A stretch of DNA of 64,000 bases from Zygaena filipendulae. Lineage: Eukaryota > Arthropoda > Insecta > Lepidoptera > Zygaenidae. The translations under genes and the position numbers were made by a program. Of this stretch, positions 44,570 to 56,108 are shown piece after piece (position 1 is the first letter of the stretch; the number at the start of each line of letters is the position of its first letter). The notes below the pieces were generated by a model. That model saw nothing but the letters and a program-made list of their open reading frames with translations, made no database searches and was not told the DNA's origin. The DNA lies in contig OU015650.1 in assembly GCA_907165275.2 (NCBI GenBank), positions 13,608,001-13,672,000 on the forward strand, read 5' to 3'.

Positions 44570-44805
44570 GGACGCAGATAAGCAATAACATGTTAACCCA
44601 CAAAATTAAGTTATTGATTCAGAACGATTTATTGAGAGTTGGGGAACGTTTTTTAATTATGTGTTTACCTTATTACATTGCTTAAATAATGTAACTAAAT
44701 ATTGAACACAAAAAATGTTGACGCAAAATGGCACTAAACTTTTAAAACACGATTTACTCAAAATTTCTCCAATGTGGGTTAACACACTATTGCTTATCTA
44801 TGTCC
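44570..44805 (+). mobile_element. Family D MITE, copy 2
   Basis: Same TIRs as 31192-31410 (GGACGCAGATAAGCAATAAC and inverse GGACATAGATAAGCAATAGT). Exact 4-bp flanking repeat ATTT (44566-44569, 44806-44809). Confidence 0.85.
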
Positions 44806-44956
44806 ATTTTAAATCTACATTAATAGTACCTACTCATTGTCAGAATCTTATAGTACGGGCAAAGAAAAGAATACAACGTACTTAATTTTGAATTTTCTTG
44901 AAATTCCATTCTTGCTAATTTAGAATTTTATTTATTTTATTTTTATTCATATATAA

Positions 44957-45245
44957 GGTTAAAAAACTTGCAATGGAGACAACTTTTATTTGGAACCTAT
45001 TTTTCACAAACATAATATTGTAAGTAGGTACAAAAATATTAGCAACGTATAGTAAAAATTATAATAAATCCATCTTTAGGTAAATAAAATGACAAACATA
45101 ATATCTATAGACTATATACGTTTTTTATTTCATACATTTCGTCAAAAGTATTTTGGACATGCTTCTACTTCTCAAGTGTTATTTGTAGCAGTAGCTAACA
45201 AACATGATTAACAAACACTACGGATCAATAGGTTAGTAAATCAAA
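44957..45245. repeat. Diverged direct repeat, unit 1
   Basis: About 240 bp shared with 46003-46235, including ACTTTTATTTGGAACC, ATTATAATAAATCCATCTTT and CTTCTACTTCTCAAGTGT. Origin unknown; it lies past the 3' end of Adi1. Confidence 0.7.
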
Positions 45246-45287
45246 TCAATTTTTTTTATTTTATTTTATAAATCTCATATGCCAGCT

Positions 45288-45337
45288 CCACATTTTCGCG
45301 AGAACCTTGCGAGAAACGTGAATGTGGAGCGGGCTTT
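45288..45337. repeat. Short imperfect hairpin
   Basis: GCTCCACATTTTCGCGAG and CTTGCGAGAAACGTGAATGTGGAGC form an imperfect inverted pair. Confidence 0.4.
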
Positions 45338-45365
45338 ACAAGATTTTAAAAATAAAACTCCACAG

Positions 45366-45508
45366 CACCAAGAGACGTTCATTAAAATTAATGTTAATGT
45401 TTTTAGTTAAATGCCAATTAACATTAATTTATAAACTAATGCGGCAGTTTTGTTTTTAAAATCTTTACTTAAAATTAATCAGTAAAACGACTCTGAGTGC
45501 GGCTGCAC
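45366..45508. mobile_element. Half copy of the 33.6-kb foldback MITE
   Basis: Carries AGTTAAATGCCAATTAACAT, GCGGCAGTTTTGTTTTTAAA and the terminus GACTCTGAGTGCGGC; the other arm is lost. Confidence 0.65.
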
Positions 45509-46002
45509 GATATTATGTTTTTCTTTTGTTATTTAAAAGTACAACAGTCGCTGTCGCAGCTAGCGAAACGTTCTCTCGTGCCGACATTGTGGCTAGCATA
45601 ACGGTGAAGAACGAGAAACGACAATGTTCATATTATAACATTGTTGTATTGCATTGTTATTGTAATGTGTACACTGTACAGTATTGTTTTATGATGCAAT
45701 GTTGAATAACAAAGTTACATAATCTGAACGTGTGATAAACATTGATATATTAAAATATCAATGGTTAAAAACAATAGTTTACAGTCTGTACGCACTGTTA
45801 TGGGTACGTTCCCTTACAGTACGAACACAGAAATATACTGGACCTACTAATATTTATTTTTATCTAGAGGATTTTCTATTTTTCTCTTTTCCTTATCTTG
45901 TTACACTTACATCGTTGTGTCCACTATAATTTAGATGAGAAGGTTGAAATTACAATGGATGAAAAATAACACTGGTCTTTCGAATTAAAAAACCCCTTCA
46001 AA

Positions 46003-46235
46003 TGAATACAATGACTTTTATTTGGAACCCATGATACACAAACATATTGTACAAAAATATTGGCATCGTATAGTACAAATTATAATAAATCCATCTTTAA
46101 ATAAAAATTAAATGACTTGAAAATATTTTCATATATTTCTTCAAGAAGTATTTTGAGCAAACTTCTACTTCTCAAGTGTGTTATTTATAGCAATAGTTAA
46201 CAAACATTATAAACAAAGATAGATCAATAAATCAA
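46003..46235. repeat. Diverged direct repeat, unit 2
   Basis: Partner of 44957-45245, about 1.05 kb away and in the same orientation. Confidence 0.7.
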
Positions 46236-46886
46236 AGTAAAAAATTCAAATTATTTTGATTTAATTAACCTCTTACAATTAGTATCATAATTGCATTTTT
46301 CTTTTATCGAATTGATCTCAATTATATCTTTAAAAACATGAGCAAACATAATTATATACAATTTATTACATGATACATATCACAATAAAATTGGTCATAC
46401 GTACTACAAGGCAAATATAAATTGGCCAATATTGACGAACTTACTGCCATAATCAGAACATTATTGAAGTAAGACTTCAGCCACAAATGCTTTTCAAGCC
46501 ACGAGCGTGACGGAAATGTGCTCTCAATTATTACCGTTTGCAACGAACGGAACAGAATATTATGTTTTAGTTGCAACAGTCTCCTGAAGACTATGATGAG
46601 AGAATTGAGTGCCCGCTATGAGGTAACATAAACACAACCAGACAGACAGAATTTAAAAAAAATGTTTTTTTTTAATGTGTGTACTGAATGCATTTAGTGA
46701 AAAGGTGTTTATTTGTAATTACAAACAGACACTTCTATTTTATTTATGTATAAAACTACTACACTACAGAATTTTTTGGTTTAACTGTCACATCGTCGAA
46801 GAAGTTTTACTTCAAACGCGCTTACACATTTTGTTTTTTAAGCTTATTCTCGAACAATAATGGTGACAACTGGCGATGGGTCGGTG
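46236..46886 (-). other. Adi1 3' flank
   Basis: Probably includes the Adi1 3' UTR. Minus-strand AATAAA hexamers lie near 46738-46743 and 46708-46713, about 145-180 bases past the stop. No other gene. Confidence 0.4.
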
Positions 46887-49800
46887 TCAGCAAGCAGCAG
46901 TGCTGAACCCCTTGTGCAGCCTCTCCACGTACTGGCGGCGGCACGGCATGTCCTCGGCGGGCCGGTTGAACGCCAGCCACACCGGCTCGCCGATAAAGAA
47001 GCGCTTCGCCTTTATATAGTTCTGCAATCGGAAACGCAGCAGCGAGTACAGTCGGCAACGCAATAAAAAAACATTCGAAAGGCCCATATGTTTTTTATTA
47101 TTTAGTTTTATGACTATACCGTTTTGACGATAATAGGCTATTAATTGACAAAATTTTTTTCTTAATTCTATTTAGATAATAAAAAAATTATGGACATGTA
47201 TATATATTTCGCTTATTCCAAATTAATGAAAATATACTAGGATAAAGCGCATTAAAGTTTGGGAGTGGGGGCTTACGAGCATATGCAGGTAAAAACCGCA
47301 CCTGCTTGTAACGTCACGCGACATTTCGACTCAACGTATCTCCGTTATTTTTTGCTTATGTAAAAAAAAGAAAAAAAATTGTGTCTAATATTCTTTATGA
47401 ATCTACAGGACGGGCTCAAAATTAAAAAAAAAACAAGCCTTATTCTGACGATGTCTAAGTTTGAAAAGCCACGGTGTATTGGTAGATACTAGATAGGTAG
47501 GTAGAGTGGCAAAATAATTTACTGTGACTGCAACTTGCGCATAAATATGAAATATTTATAGAGAACGAATAAGGGGCTAGATTAATACTGTTTCCTTTGC
47601 TACAATCAAATATATTTTTCGCCCACAACGCGCGTGCCTGTAACACGATTCCAAACGCTTTCGAAAGCAAAACATCACAATATGCCGTCTATTTTTTTAA
47701 ATGGAATGTTATGGCCACAGTGGATCAAACCGCGAGCAGCGCGTTTGCGCATCTGTTAGCACGTCAGCACTTGACAGCATCTTCTTGACAGTTAATTTAA
47801 TCCTACTAATATTATAAACGCGAAAGTTTGTAAGAATGTATGGATTGATGGATGTTTGTTACTCTTTCACGCAAAAACTACTGAATGGATTTAATTTAAA
47901 CTTTACAATAATATAGCTTATACTTCAGATTAACACATAGGGTACTTTTTATCTGTATCCGTATAATTTTCTGAAATTAACGCGGGTGAAACCGCAGGGC
48001 ACAACTAGTAAATAATAATATTATATTGAATGGATCTCATACCTCTGGACTGACAATGAATCTATGATATATCCCACTCGGAAGTACCAGCATATCGCCG
48101 GCAGTCACTTTGATGCGCACCCACTGGTCATTGTTGTCGCGGACATCGAAGTAACCGGCGCCCTCTAGCACCAACCTGGAAATTAAGAATGAGAATATAT
48201 TCATTATTATCAATATGTCATTTATTCACTTTTGAAAGACACAAGGACTCTGATTTACCTTCTATGGTCAACAATATTCAACAGGCATACTATATGATCC
48301 CAAGCTAAAAAATTGGCCAAATGCAAATTGGGCTTGTGTAGTGTGGATTCTGTACAGATTTGTAGGTATGACAATTTTTTTGTGATATACATATGTCACT
48401 ATTTATGGCAGGTAGTAGGTACCTATTTGGATTTTCCCTTTACTTGTGCTCAATGATCATTATCTTTTTATTGTGTTGCCTTAAAAATTTAATTTTTTAC
48501 ACCTTTATAATTTTATGAACTCATACCTGATCTCCTCATCCTTATGCAGATGTTCAGTGAAGAAGGTCTTGAGCTTGGCTTCATAGTTTTCGCACTGGTT
48601 GGAGCACACCAACTCATCTTCATAGGTGTAACCTCTCTGTTTCTTTATGTTCTCAAGGACACCATCCGTTTTGTAGGTGTCAACGTTGATCTAGAATTTA
48701 CGGCTACAATTATACACTTGTAACTTGTGTGTTCATTATTTACATCAACCCTTGGACCATACACCTATTGCAATAACGTGAAGTTTTGTGTACAGCAACA
48801 AATACAAAGATATTTGCTTTATCATTTCAATAAATGTTCCCTAGGGTAACAGGGACACAAAAGTGGACTAACAGATCACCAACTCTTTGAAATATTAATA
48901 TACTCTTTGAGATACTAATGCTGTTTTATGTACTTTGTAATGCTTACATAACTAAAATGGATATTAATAGTATGTGCACCTCTAAGTGGTCCATATAATT
49001 TCAAGCAATCTCACTTAAAGCAAAAGAAATAATTGAATAGACTGATATGACAATTATGTAACTTTTGTTTCTATCATTTTTAGATTTCAATCGTAAACAT
49101 AGCAGTTTTGTTATTAATTGATAGTGTTTAAATAGCTTCAACTTTTGAATTATGTTTATTTTGGTTGATTGCTAGATATTGTAGGTATCAAAATGTGCAT
49201 ATTGAAATCGCAAAATCGCTATGTTTTTGATTGCAACTGAATAATGATAGAAACAAAAGTTACATAATAGCCCCCATGAGATGAAAGTATCCTTTTAAAA
49301 TCTTGGGTGTTTTGTAAATGTTGCAATGCATCTAAGACAGACCTAAATATATGCTTGCATCAGACTTAACGAAAAATTCAGTTACAAAGGTGGGTAAGGC
49401 TACGGGACATTAGGAAACCTCTGCCTTAGATAGAGATAAAATTTCATTTAAAAAGGTACTATGAATAAAAAGCAATAACAGCTTTTTACAATGCGATTTT
49501 TCATTAATAAGTTATAGTAAAGAAATAAATACAAAAAAACACTTATTACATGATTGTTATCACCATAAAATACTATAAACTTTAAATCGTAATCATTAGC
49601 ATAAATCTACAATAATACACCGTAAAATCGCGTTTAAGCTGTTATCAGTCAAGGCAACCAACTTGCGATAATTATTCTAGAAAGTTTAAATACAGAGGGC
49701 ATTAAAACCAAAGAGAGGTCAAACGTTACAGACCTTACAACAATGTTATTAGAAGTTATCATTGCCTTACAATGATAAAAACATGGATAGGTACACGAGA

Positions 49801-49945
49801 TCACCAACATAATTATGCTTACCTTGAAATATTCCACACCAGTTTTTTGGCTCAAATCTTCGATCGGGACGTACTCCGGAGGGTTTTTGTGGTGCTCCGC
49901 TTGCGGATCGCTTAGCTCAGAATCCATGTACCACGCTTGCACCAT
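46887..49945 (-). CDS. Adi1: Acireductone dioxygenase, four exons
   Basis: Acireductone dioxygenase of the methionine salvage pathway; with Fe2+ it converts acireductone and O2 to the 2-oxo acid precursor of methionine plus formate. Exons (minus strand): 49823-49945, 48527-48690, 48043-48175 and 46887-47021, all with GT-AG borders and matching phases (0, 2, 0). They join to 184 residues, the family's normal length. The start [20 protein letters not shown] is the only Met in place. The cupin metal ligands are His88, His90 and Glu94 (EHLHKDEE) and His133 (GIYHRF), at the same positions as in the human enzyme. GYFDVRD and [13 protein letters not shown] are further family signatures. No signal peptide; cytosolic or nuclear. 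Intron 1 holds a family E MITE; intron 3 holds family C and family A repeats. The + frames over exon 4 are shadows. Confidence 0.97.
47165..47435 (+). mobile_element. Family C element, diverged, in Adi1 intron 3
   Basis: Recognisable by GATAAAGCGCATTAAAGTTT, a remaining AACGTCACGCGACATTTCGA block, and the A-rich tail with ATCTACAGGACGGGCT. Only one, partly changed, CRE-like site is left. Confidence 0.65.
47801..48010 (-). repeat. Dispersed repeat family A in Adi1 intron 3
   Basis: AATCCTACTAATATTATAAA to GCGGGTGAAACCGCAGGGCA-CAACTAGT, same subfamily as 7.2 and 33.3 kb. In the gene's sense direction it begins about 33 bases after the donor site of exon 3. Confidence 0.85.
49051..49275 (-). 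mobile_element. Family E foldback MITE in Adi1 intron 1
   Basis: Ends ATTATGTAACTTTTGTTTCT and inverse GGGGGCTATTATGTAACTTT match over about 55 bp, with a long imperfect palindrome between. Reverse of the copy at 19477-19695. Confidence 0.75.
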
Positions 49946-50178
49946 TCTTATTATGAGTTCAACAATACGTGAGTCAGGACACCCTACACCGTTGAATGTT
50001 AAGAAGAGAAGACTGAGCACTGAGCAGTCTTATCTCGTAATTCGACGCAGTTAAAATAACATACGCATACCTAAATCTAAATAATTTAATCGCAATTTGT
50101 TTCGGTCTCAGAACATTATTAAATGAATAAACATAAACAAAACGTCAAAACTACCGAATACCGCGTCAGTTTGACATT

Positions 50179-50870
50179 TATGACTTTTTTTGTTAAATTT
50201 ACCCCAATGGTGAAGACAAAGGAAACTAAGTCCATACAGCCAATTCAGTAGTATTTATCTTCTTCTAAAGTTATTTACATGAAAATGCATTGGTGTAATG
50301 CATTTTGATGCTTTCCCGGAATTTTTGGCTGCATCTCTTCATAGTTGAACCTTAATAGGACGCTCTGTGGAAAGTTGTATAGTAAAACGACAACCTCCCG
50401 ATGAATGCCACATTTCATCTTATTTCACTGTTACCACACTGTTCATCACTAATGGATCACTATTATGCAAAATCCACCACATTCACACACGTCTTAATTA
50501 CGTATTAATCACGATAAACTAATTTGCAAAACAAAGAAATAAAACTGACGTCAGTCACCGCTAAAATCCCGCCAAAAGCCTTCGACTTTTTTTGTTAAAA
50601 CCTCTTTTTTTGTTGAAGTTTGCCCCTTTCGGGGAAAGCAAAAAAAACTTGGTCCATATAGACAATTCAGTTTCATTCTGCTTCTGAAGTTATTTACATC
50701 GAAATGCATTAGTGAGATGCATTTCGATGCTTTAACGGGACTTTTGGAAGCATTCTCCAAAGTTGGACCTTAATGGGAAAGTTATTATACTAAAACGATA
50801 ACCTCCCAGACACCTCATTACATCATATTTCACTGTTTCCACACACTGTTCATCACTAATAGATCGCTAT
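50179..50870. repeat. Tandem duplication upstream of Adi1
   Basis: Two diverged units, 50179-50467 and 50585-50870, both read GACTTTTTTTGTTAAA, AAGTTATTTACAT, AATGCATT with GATGCTTT, TAAAACGA-AACCTCCC and ACTGTTCATCACTAAT in the same order. They are non-coding and about 230-850 bases upstream of the Adi1 start codon, so they could lie in its promoter region. Confidence 0.8.
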
Positions 50871-52106
50871 GTTTAAAGCTTTTAAAAACAGTAGTTATAT
50901 TTTTAAGGAAAAAAATACACAATACTTTAGGAGTAAAAATAGATTTAATTTATTAAAATCTAGTTAAGAATTACAGTAAAGTTTCACTCTCATATACTAA
51001 ATAGGTACCTACACAGATTTGTTATGTCTTACCACTAGAATGAAAGGGGGTTTTCTTTATTTATAATGTATAAACCATTTATAAATAAATAATATTTCTA
51101 AAATAATTATACATATATCTAGCACCAGAAAATACTACATTCTTGGGAACAAAAAAATGTTTGAAGGAAAGCAATTAACTAAGGTACATATACAATAACT
51201 GTATAAGTAATTCAGAATAATATCACCCGGAGCCATATTTTCAAAGTCACTTCAGGAATAAAGTGCTAGGAACCAATAATACTTTAATTTGCGCCAGGAG
51301 GTCACTGGTAGGACGGCAAAACAAGGGATTTTTAGGTGACGAACAATATACCTAATATACAAGCTAAGTAGCTAATATACAAATAATATCATTATTTTGT
51401 AGCTATACAACATTATTTTAGTTGAACTAAAACATCATAATATTATTGTGGTATAATCGTGCCGGCCTGCCAGTGTGCACCGAGCCATACTTTTTATAAC
51501 CAAATTAGGTTAATTATAATTTAGAAAGAAGACAGCCATCATGTATATTATAATTAAAATTTTGATATGATCTTTTTATTTTTATAAAAGGTAAGTACAA
51601 TGCTACACATATTTCCTTATTCTTTAAATATTTTAGTACTTACAGAATATTACTTTGTTTTCGTATCTAACTACTCGGATTTTTTTCTGTGGTCGAAAAA
51701 CAAAAAAAAAATTACCGTATACCTAAAGTACCCACTCACTTAAAATACATATATTCATTTCATCATCAAGCTCTACAACTTATAGTTAAAAATATGGCAA
51801 GCCACTGTTTAGTAGCTTTTGGCGCTCGTTTTTTGAATACATACCTATAGTCAAAAAACCTAATTAATCTGGTAGGTAGTACATTGTTAATTTTTTTTTA
51901 ACAGAGCAACATAAATATGGCGCTATAAACGCAACGGAAAAACAATAAAACGAAAATCAATGGACGGATTTAAAAATCACTACTGAAATAAATATTTAAA
52001 AATTATGACCAACTAACAACTTATTCTATCGTATTATGCGATCACTAACAAAATATAAAAAGCACAACAATATTGAAACACTATGGATTTGTCCTTTGTA
52101 ACAAAA
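50871..52106. other. Unassigned AT-rich DNA
   Basis: No gene or repeat that I can support. Confidence 0.4.
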
Positions 52107-52840
52107 CTAAGGCGGTTCTCCCATGGCACGTGACGGAAATCTGAGCGACTAGCGACTTTACAATGCGTGCGACAAGGCGGTATGTGGTATGTCCAACCCA
52201 GGACCTGTGATGATTGGGAGCTGTCGCCGACAGATTATGAAGGTCAGTGCACAGATTAAAATCCAAAATTAATCTTTTATTATAATTACTCCAAATAAAG
52301 AACCCTAGCACGTAACAATATGTAATCCGCCATTTTGTGGCGGCGGCCATCTTGGACCCATTTTCATCAAAAAATAGCTAAGAACACTCGTGACTAATTC
52401 ACTTTTCAAACAATAAAAAAATTAAAATTCGTTCGGGAGCTACGATGCCACAGAGAGACACACATACACAGAAACGTCAAACATATAACACCCCGTCGTT
52501 TTTACATCGGGGGGTTAAAAATACCATTCAGGTTTGAAACGTCACCATCTCCCGAAGGACCCGAAGCCATCACCGAAGAAGGTCCCCTGCTCCAACATAA
52601 TATATCTACGTATTTTAACGTTGAGTGTCAATAGAAATCAAAATCAATTCGTAAACGCCGGTACCTCAGAAGAATAACCGGTACCTACTATAAAATGCGA
52701 CGTTGCTGTTCCGTCACACGACAACCTGACAGTATTTTAGACATATTATGTGGGTTGTGACAGCGACTCCTTCCTATCTACCGATTTTAAAATCGTGTCG
52801 TATCTCTAAAACTTGCATCACCATGGGAGACCCGCCTTAG
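52107..52840. mobile_element. TIR element, 0.73 kb, unclassified
   Basis: Ends CTAAGGCGGTTCTCCCATGG and inverse CTAAGGCGGGTCTCCCATGG match at 19 of 20 bases. It encloses a second repeat at 52435-52530 (ACAGAGAGACACACATACAC ... ACATCGGGGGGTTAAAAATA), which resembles a common lepidopteran LINE/SINE tail. The minus-strand 89-codon frame at 52081-52350 is not a recognised transposase. No clear target duplication. Confidence 0.6.
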
Positions 52841-53998
52841 GGAATTCGAATACTTTCCGCAGAAAAATTTAGTAACGCGTCAGGAGAGAGCTTTCACATT
52901 CAGTAATAAAATTAATTGCAAGTATTACGTTTTTTTATGTTGATCGGAACGTGCCGTAAATTTTCTTGCGAGCGTACCTACTATTATCATCATTTAAATC
53001 TAAAAAAAAATATTATAAATTATAGTCACATTTACTTAATTAACAGTTGATATTATACTGAGATCACATCATTCATCACTTATTAACTATGATGATAAAT
53101 ATATTTAAGAATCTACATATTTGGGGAAGTTTAGTAACTGGTGAATTTGTTTAGGCTCTTTTGTATTCATCGTGAGATAAATTGTGTATAAATCGTGACT
53201 TGGACTTAAATTGTAGCACAGTGTAAAACTCCACAGTGGAACAACTCGTATTTGGTGGTATACCGAGTGAAAAGTACCTCGGGCTCATTTCGACCCTCAC
53301 AATATTACTTTGTCCAACTAGACCTCTCTATTAAACACTATGAACTTTTAAACTGGGATCATACCACAGATACATATAGAAGGGACATCAACTTAGTTTA
53401 GTATGAAAACAGATGAAAACCAGCGTCGCCGGGTGATTTCCGCGCACAAAACTATTCATCGCGCACTAAAACATTCATTGACGTAAAGAAATGTATTAAA
53501 CGCTTTATGGTTATGTTTTTACTTAGCCACTGTTTTCAAATTCACAGTTTTGTGGATATTGTGGAAAATAGACTTTGGATACTAACAAAAGAAGTTTCGG
53601 GCAAGTTAGAGCATTTGCTCTAACTCCCTTTGCAACGGTGGCGCGCCTGCGCCGCCTACGTGTCCTCTCTAGTTGATTTATTTGCTCTGTAGATCATACC
53701 ATTTGGCAAAAGACTATACTTGGCCCGAAAGCATAGTCTTCTACTGGCATTTTAATGCAATGACACAAGTATATTTTTTGTGAAATATAAAATCAGATTA
53801 ATTTTAATGTCTGTATCATCTCTGATCAAAGCAGGCGCAGTCACGCACAGAGCTATAGCGAACAAATTAACGATCGTAATAAACAATCAAAGTCAATAGA
53901 AATTGTCAATATGAGGGTAGATGTTCACAAAATAACTTTAATTAATAATACTTATCAGGTAAATATTTTGGTATAGTCAGCAGTAGAAAGAAAACTCG
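52841..53998. other. Unassigned spacer
   Basis: No supported gene. Confidence 0.4.
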
Positions 53999-54207
53999 TC
54001 AGCGGGGTTAGCCAAGTTGATATTCTACAATCGTTGACGCATAGAAAACTAGAATAGAAAACTTTGGTTAGCCAATCAAAACTCTAGTTTTACGTGACCA
54101 CTTAAAAACTAGAGTTTTGATTGGCTGACCAAGTGATATGACGGTTCGCTACTTGTGTTTTCTATGCGTCAACGATTGTAGAATGTCAACTTGGCTAACC
54201 CCGCTGA
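53999..54207. mobile_element. Nested foldback element
   Basis: Outer arms TCAGCGGGGTTAGCCAAGTT and its inverse run about 55 bp with few mismatches (through CAATCGTTGACGCATAGAAA). A second inner inverted pair, TTGGTTAGCCAATCAAAACT with its inverse, makes another stem. The AGCGGGG(C/T)TA motif is shared with the hairpin at 35.3 kb. Confidence 0.8.
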
Positions 54208-54822
54208 TCAGTAAACGATCAATCGTACCGCATGCGAGTGTCGATAGGGACAAATATTCAACATTAGCGAAAATAGCGTCGCATCGTCGTCATGATAAGT
54301 ATAAATCATTGGTCGACTTTTAATAACGACTCTCAGACGAATTCCGAAACACCCAAGCGTCACGGTACCCCGATACAAAGCGATTGCGCGATCAAGGCTT
54401 AGTTAGGTTTAATTGAGGAAAGTTTCTGGCATTTATTTTCATGCTGGGTCGTGAAAGAATTTGAAAAGAATTTTTTGTAGTCTTTAAGTAAGAATGCTGG
54501 TTCGCGCGAACTTTGTTCGGCGATCACCGTTATTACATACATAATTATGTAAATATAAGGACTGAGACCCTACCGCTTCAGTATCCATTTTAACATTGCA
54601 TCGATTTTTCATTTATCCAAATTTAAACTTTACACGCTATACCTAAGGTCGAAATTGTGGTGGATAACACTGCTTTATGAGGTAGTTGGAAGGCCCTTGA
54701 TTTTGTTGGATTAGTGTTCAAGCTAGGAACGCGTCGATCTCTTTTTTACGCCGACTATACCACTTACTCGTAAATATATTATCCAGCTAGTAAAATACAC
54801 GTAATTTAATTGCTACTGTGTA
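54208..54822. other. Unassigned spacer
   Basis: No supported feature. Confidence 0.35.
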
Positions 54823-55429
54823 ATAGTACATTGTTATCCAAGGGGTGAAAGTAACTCATTTAGTGCCGAGACGGGGTTTGGCGCCCGAGCGTAGCGAGGG
54901 CGCCAATAGTTCGAGGCACTAAATAAGTTACTTTCTCCCGAGGGTAACACTGTGCTTTTCATTACGAATGCAAGGAAAGTCAAAATAAAAATAGGAATTA
55001 GCTAAAGAAAAAATGAGTGAAGATCGGATAGTCGCTTGACACTTTCCCACCTATTTCTTTTTCTTTGGCCGGCTAGCTATTCAGCCAGTATTTTTTATTT
55101 ACATTGTGGCGACCTAAAAAAAATATTTTCTTTAATTATTAAGTATTAATTAAAGAAAATAAAAAAATATAAATAGGAATTAGCTTAAGAAAAAGTGAGT
55201 GAATTTTATTTTAATTAATACCTACTTAAACTTTACGTTATTTCAATTTTACATCGCGCTGGCTGTATAGAAAGTTGAAACATGGTTCAATGTGAAAATA
55301 GACCTAGTTTTTTTTTAATAATTTGACAGTTGTCAGTTGAAAGCGATTCTCCCTAGGGCTGAAAAGGGCTACTTTCAACCCGCTTCTCAGGCAACTTCAG
55401 ACCTACTTTCCGAGCATGAGTAATGAAAA
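54823..55429 (+). mobile_element. Family B element, long form
   Basis: Forward copy, nearly identical to 33924-34533. Includes the GC-rich hairpin GGCGCCCGAGCGTAGCGAGG-GCGCC at about 54880-54904 in a TTTAGTGCC/GGCACTAAA stem, where both stem sides have changed together relative to the 34.4-kb copy. Confidence 0.8.
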
Positions 55430-56108
55430 TCAATATTTACTCGTCACTGAGTGATTTATAACGTTTGATAACATGTTATTTATTCATGTTTGATGTCAGC
55501 TTTTGATGCCCTTTAATTAGATAATTAATTAATTATTATCCATCTAATAATTATAAACGCCAGTTGTTATCGTTGGTTTGTTTTATATAGATTATTATCT
55601 CTTCCAGTTATTGTTTTAGTTTTAGTAAAAGAGAACTAAAGTCAATCAAAGTTTGTTATTGTGGCATCGTTGTTTGTTATGCAGTGAGGAGGTCAAAAAT
55701 TATTTGCAAGTCAATATTTTTTATAAACCTTGTCAGCCAAAATAGAATGGCATGAATAAATACTTTGTTAAACTAACATACATTATTTGTTGATTTTTCA
55801 CCACTGGCAATTTGTTTTTTATATTTTCTCTAAGATTCAACACACTCATATTTATTTTTTGGTTTGTTTAACAAATCAATGTAAAATGTTTAATATTATG
55901 TCGATTCAATACTCACACACCTAAGTTTAGACTTTAGAAACCATGTTAATAGAGTTCAAATCTAAGTATCGTTTTAAACAAAGTACGATATAGTTAAAAA
56001 TATCATTTATCATCGTAATTTTGTTTTTTTTTTCCTAAATAAATGTACGCAATATCTACGATTGAAAAACTCACTTCACTATAGAACATAGTTGTTTTGT
56101 TGATCAAT
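55430..56108. other. 3' flank of the membrane-protein gene
   Basis: Likely 3' UTR and intergenic DNA for the minus-strand gene ending at 56109. AT-rich with no other feature. Confidence 0.4.

Noticed and set aside
46860..47066. + strand frame over Adi1 exon 4
   Set aside because: It is the shadow of a confirmed minus-strand exon; the + strand protein has no recognisable features.
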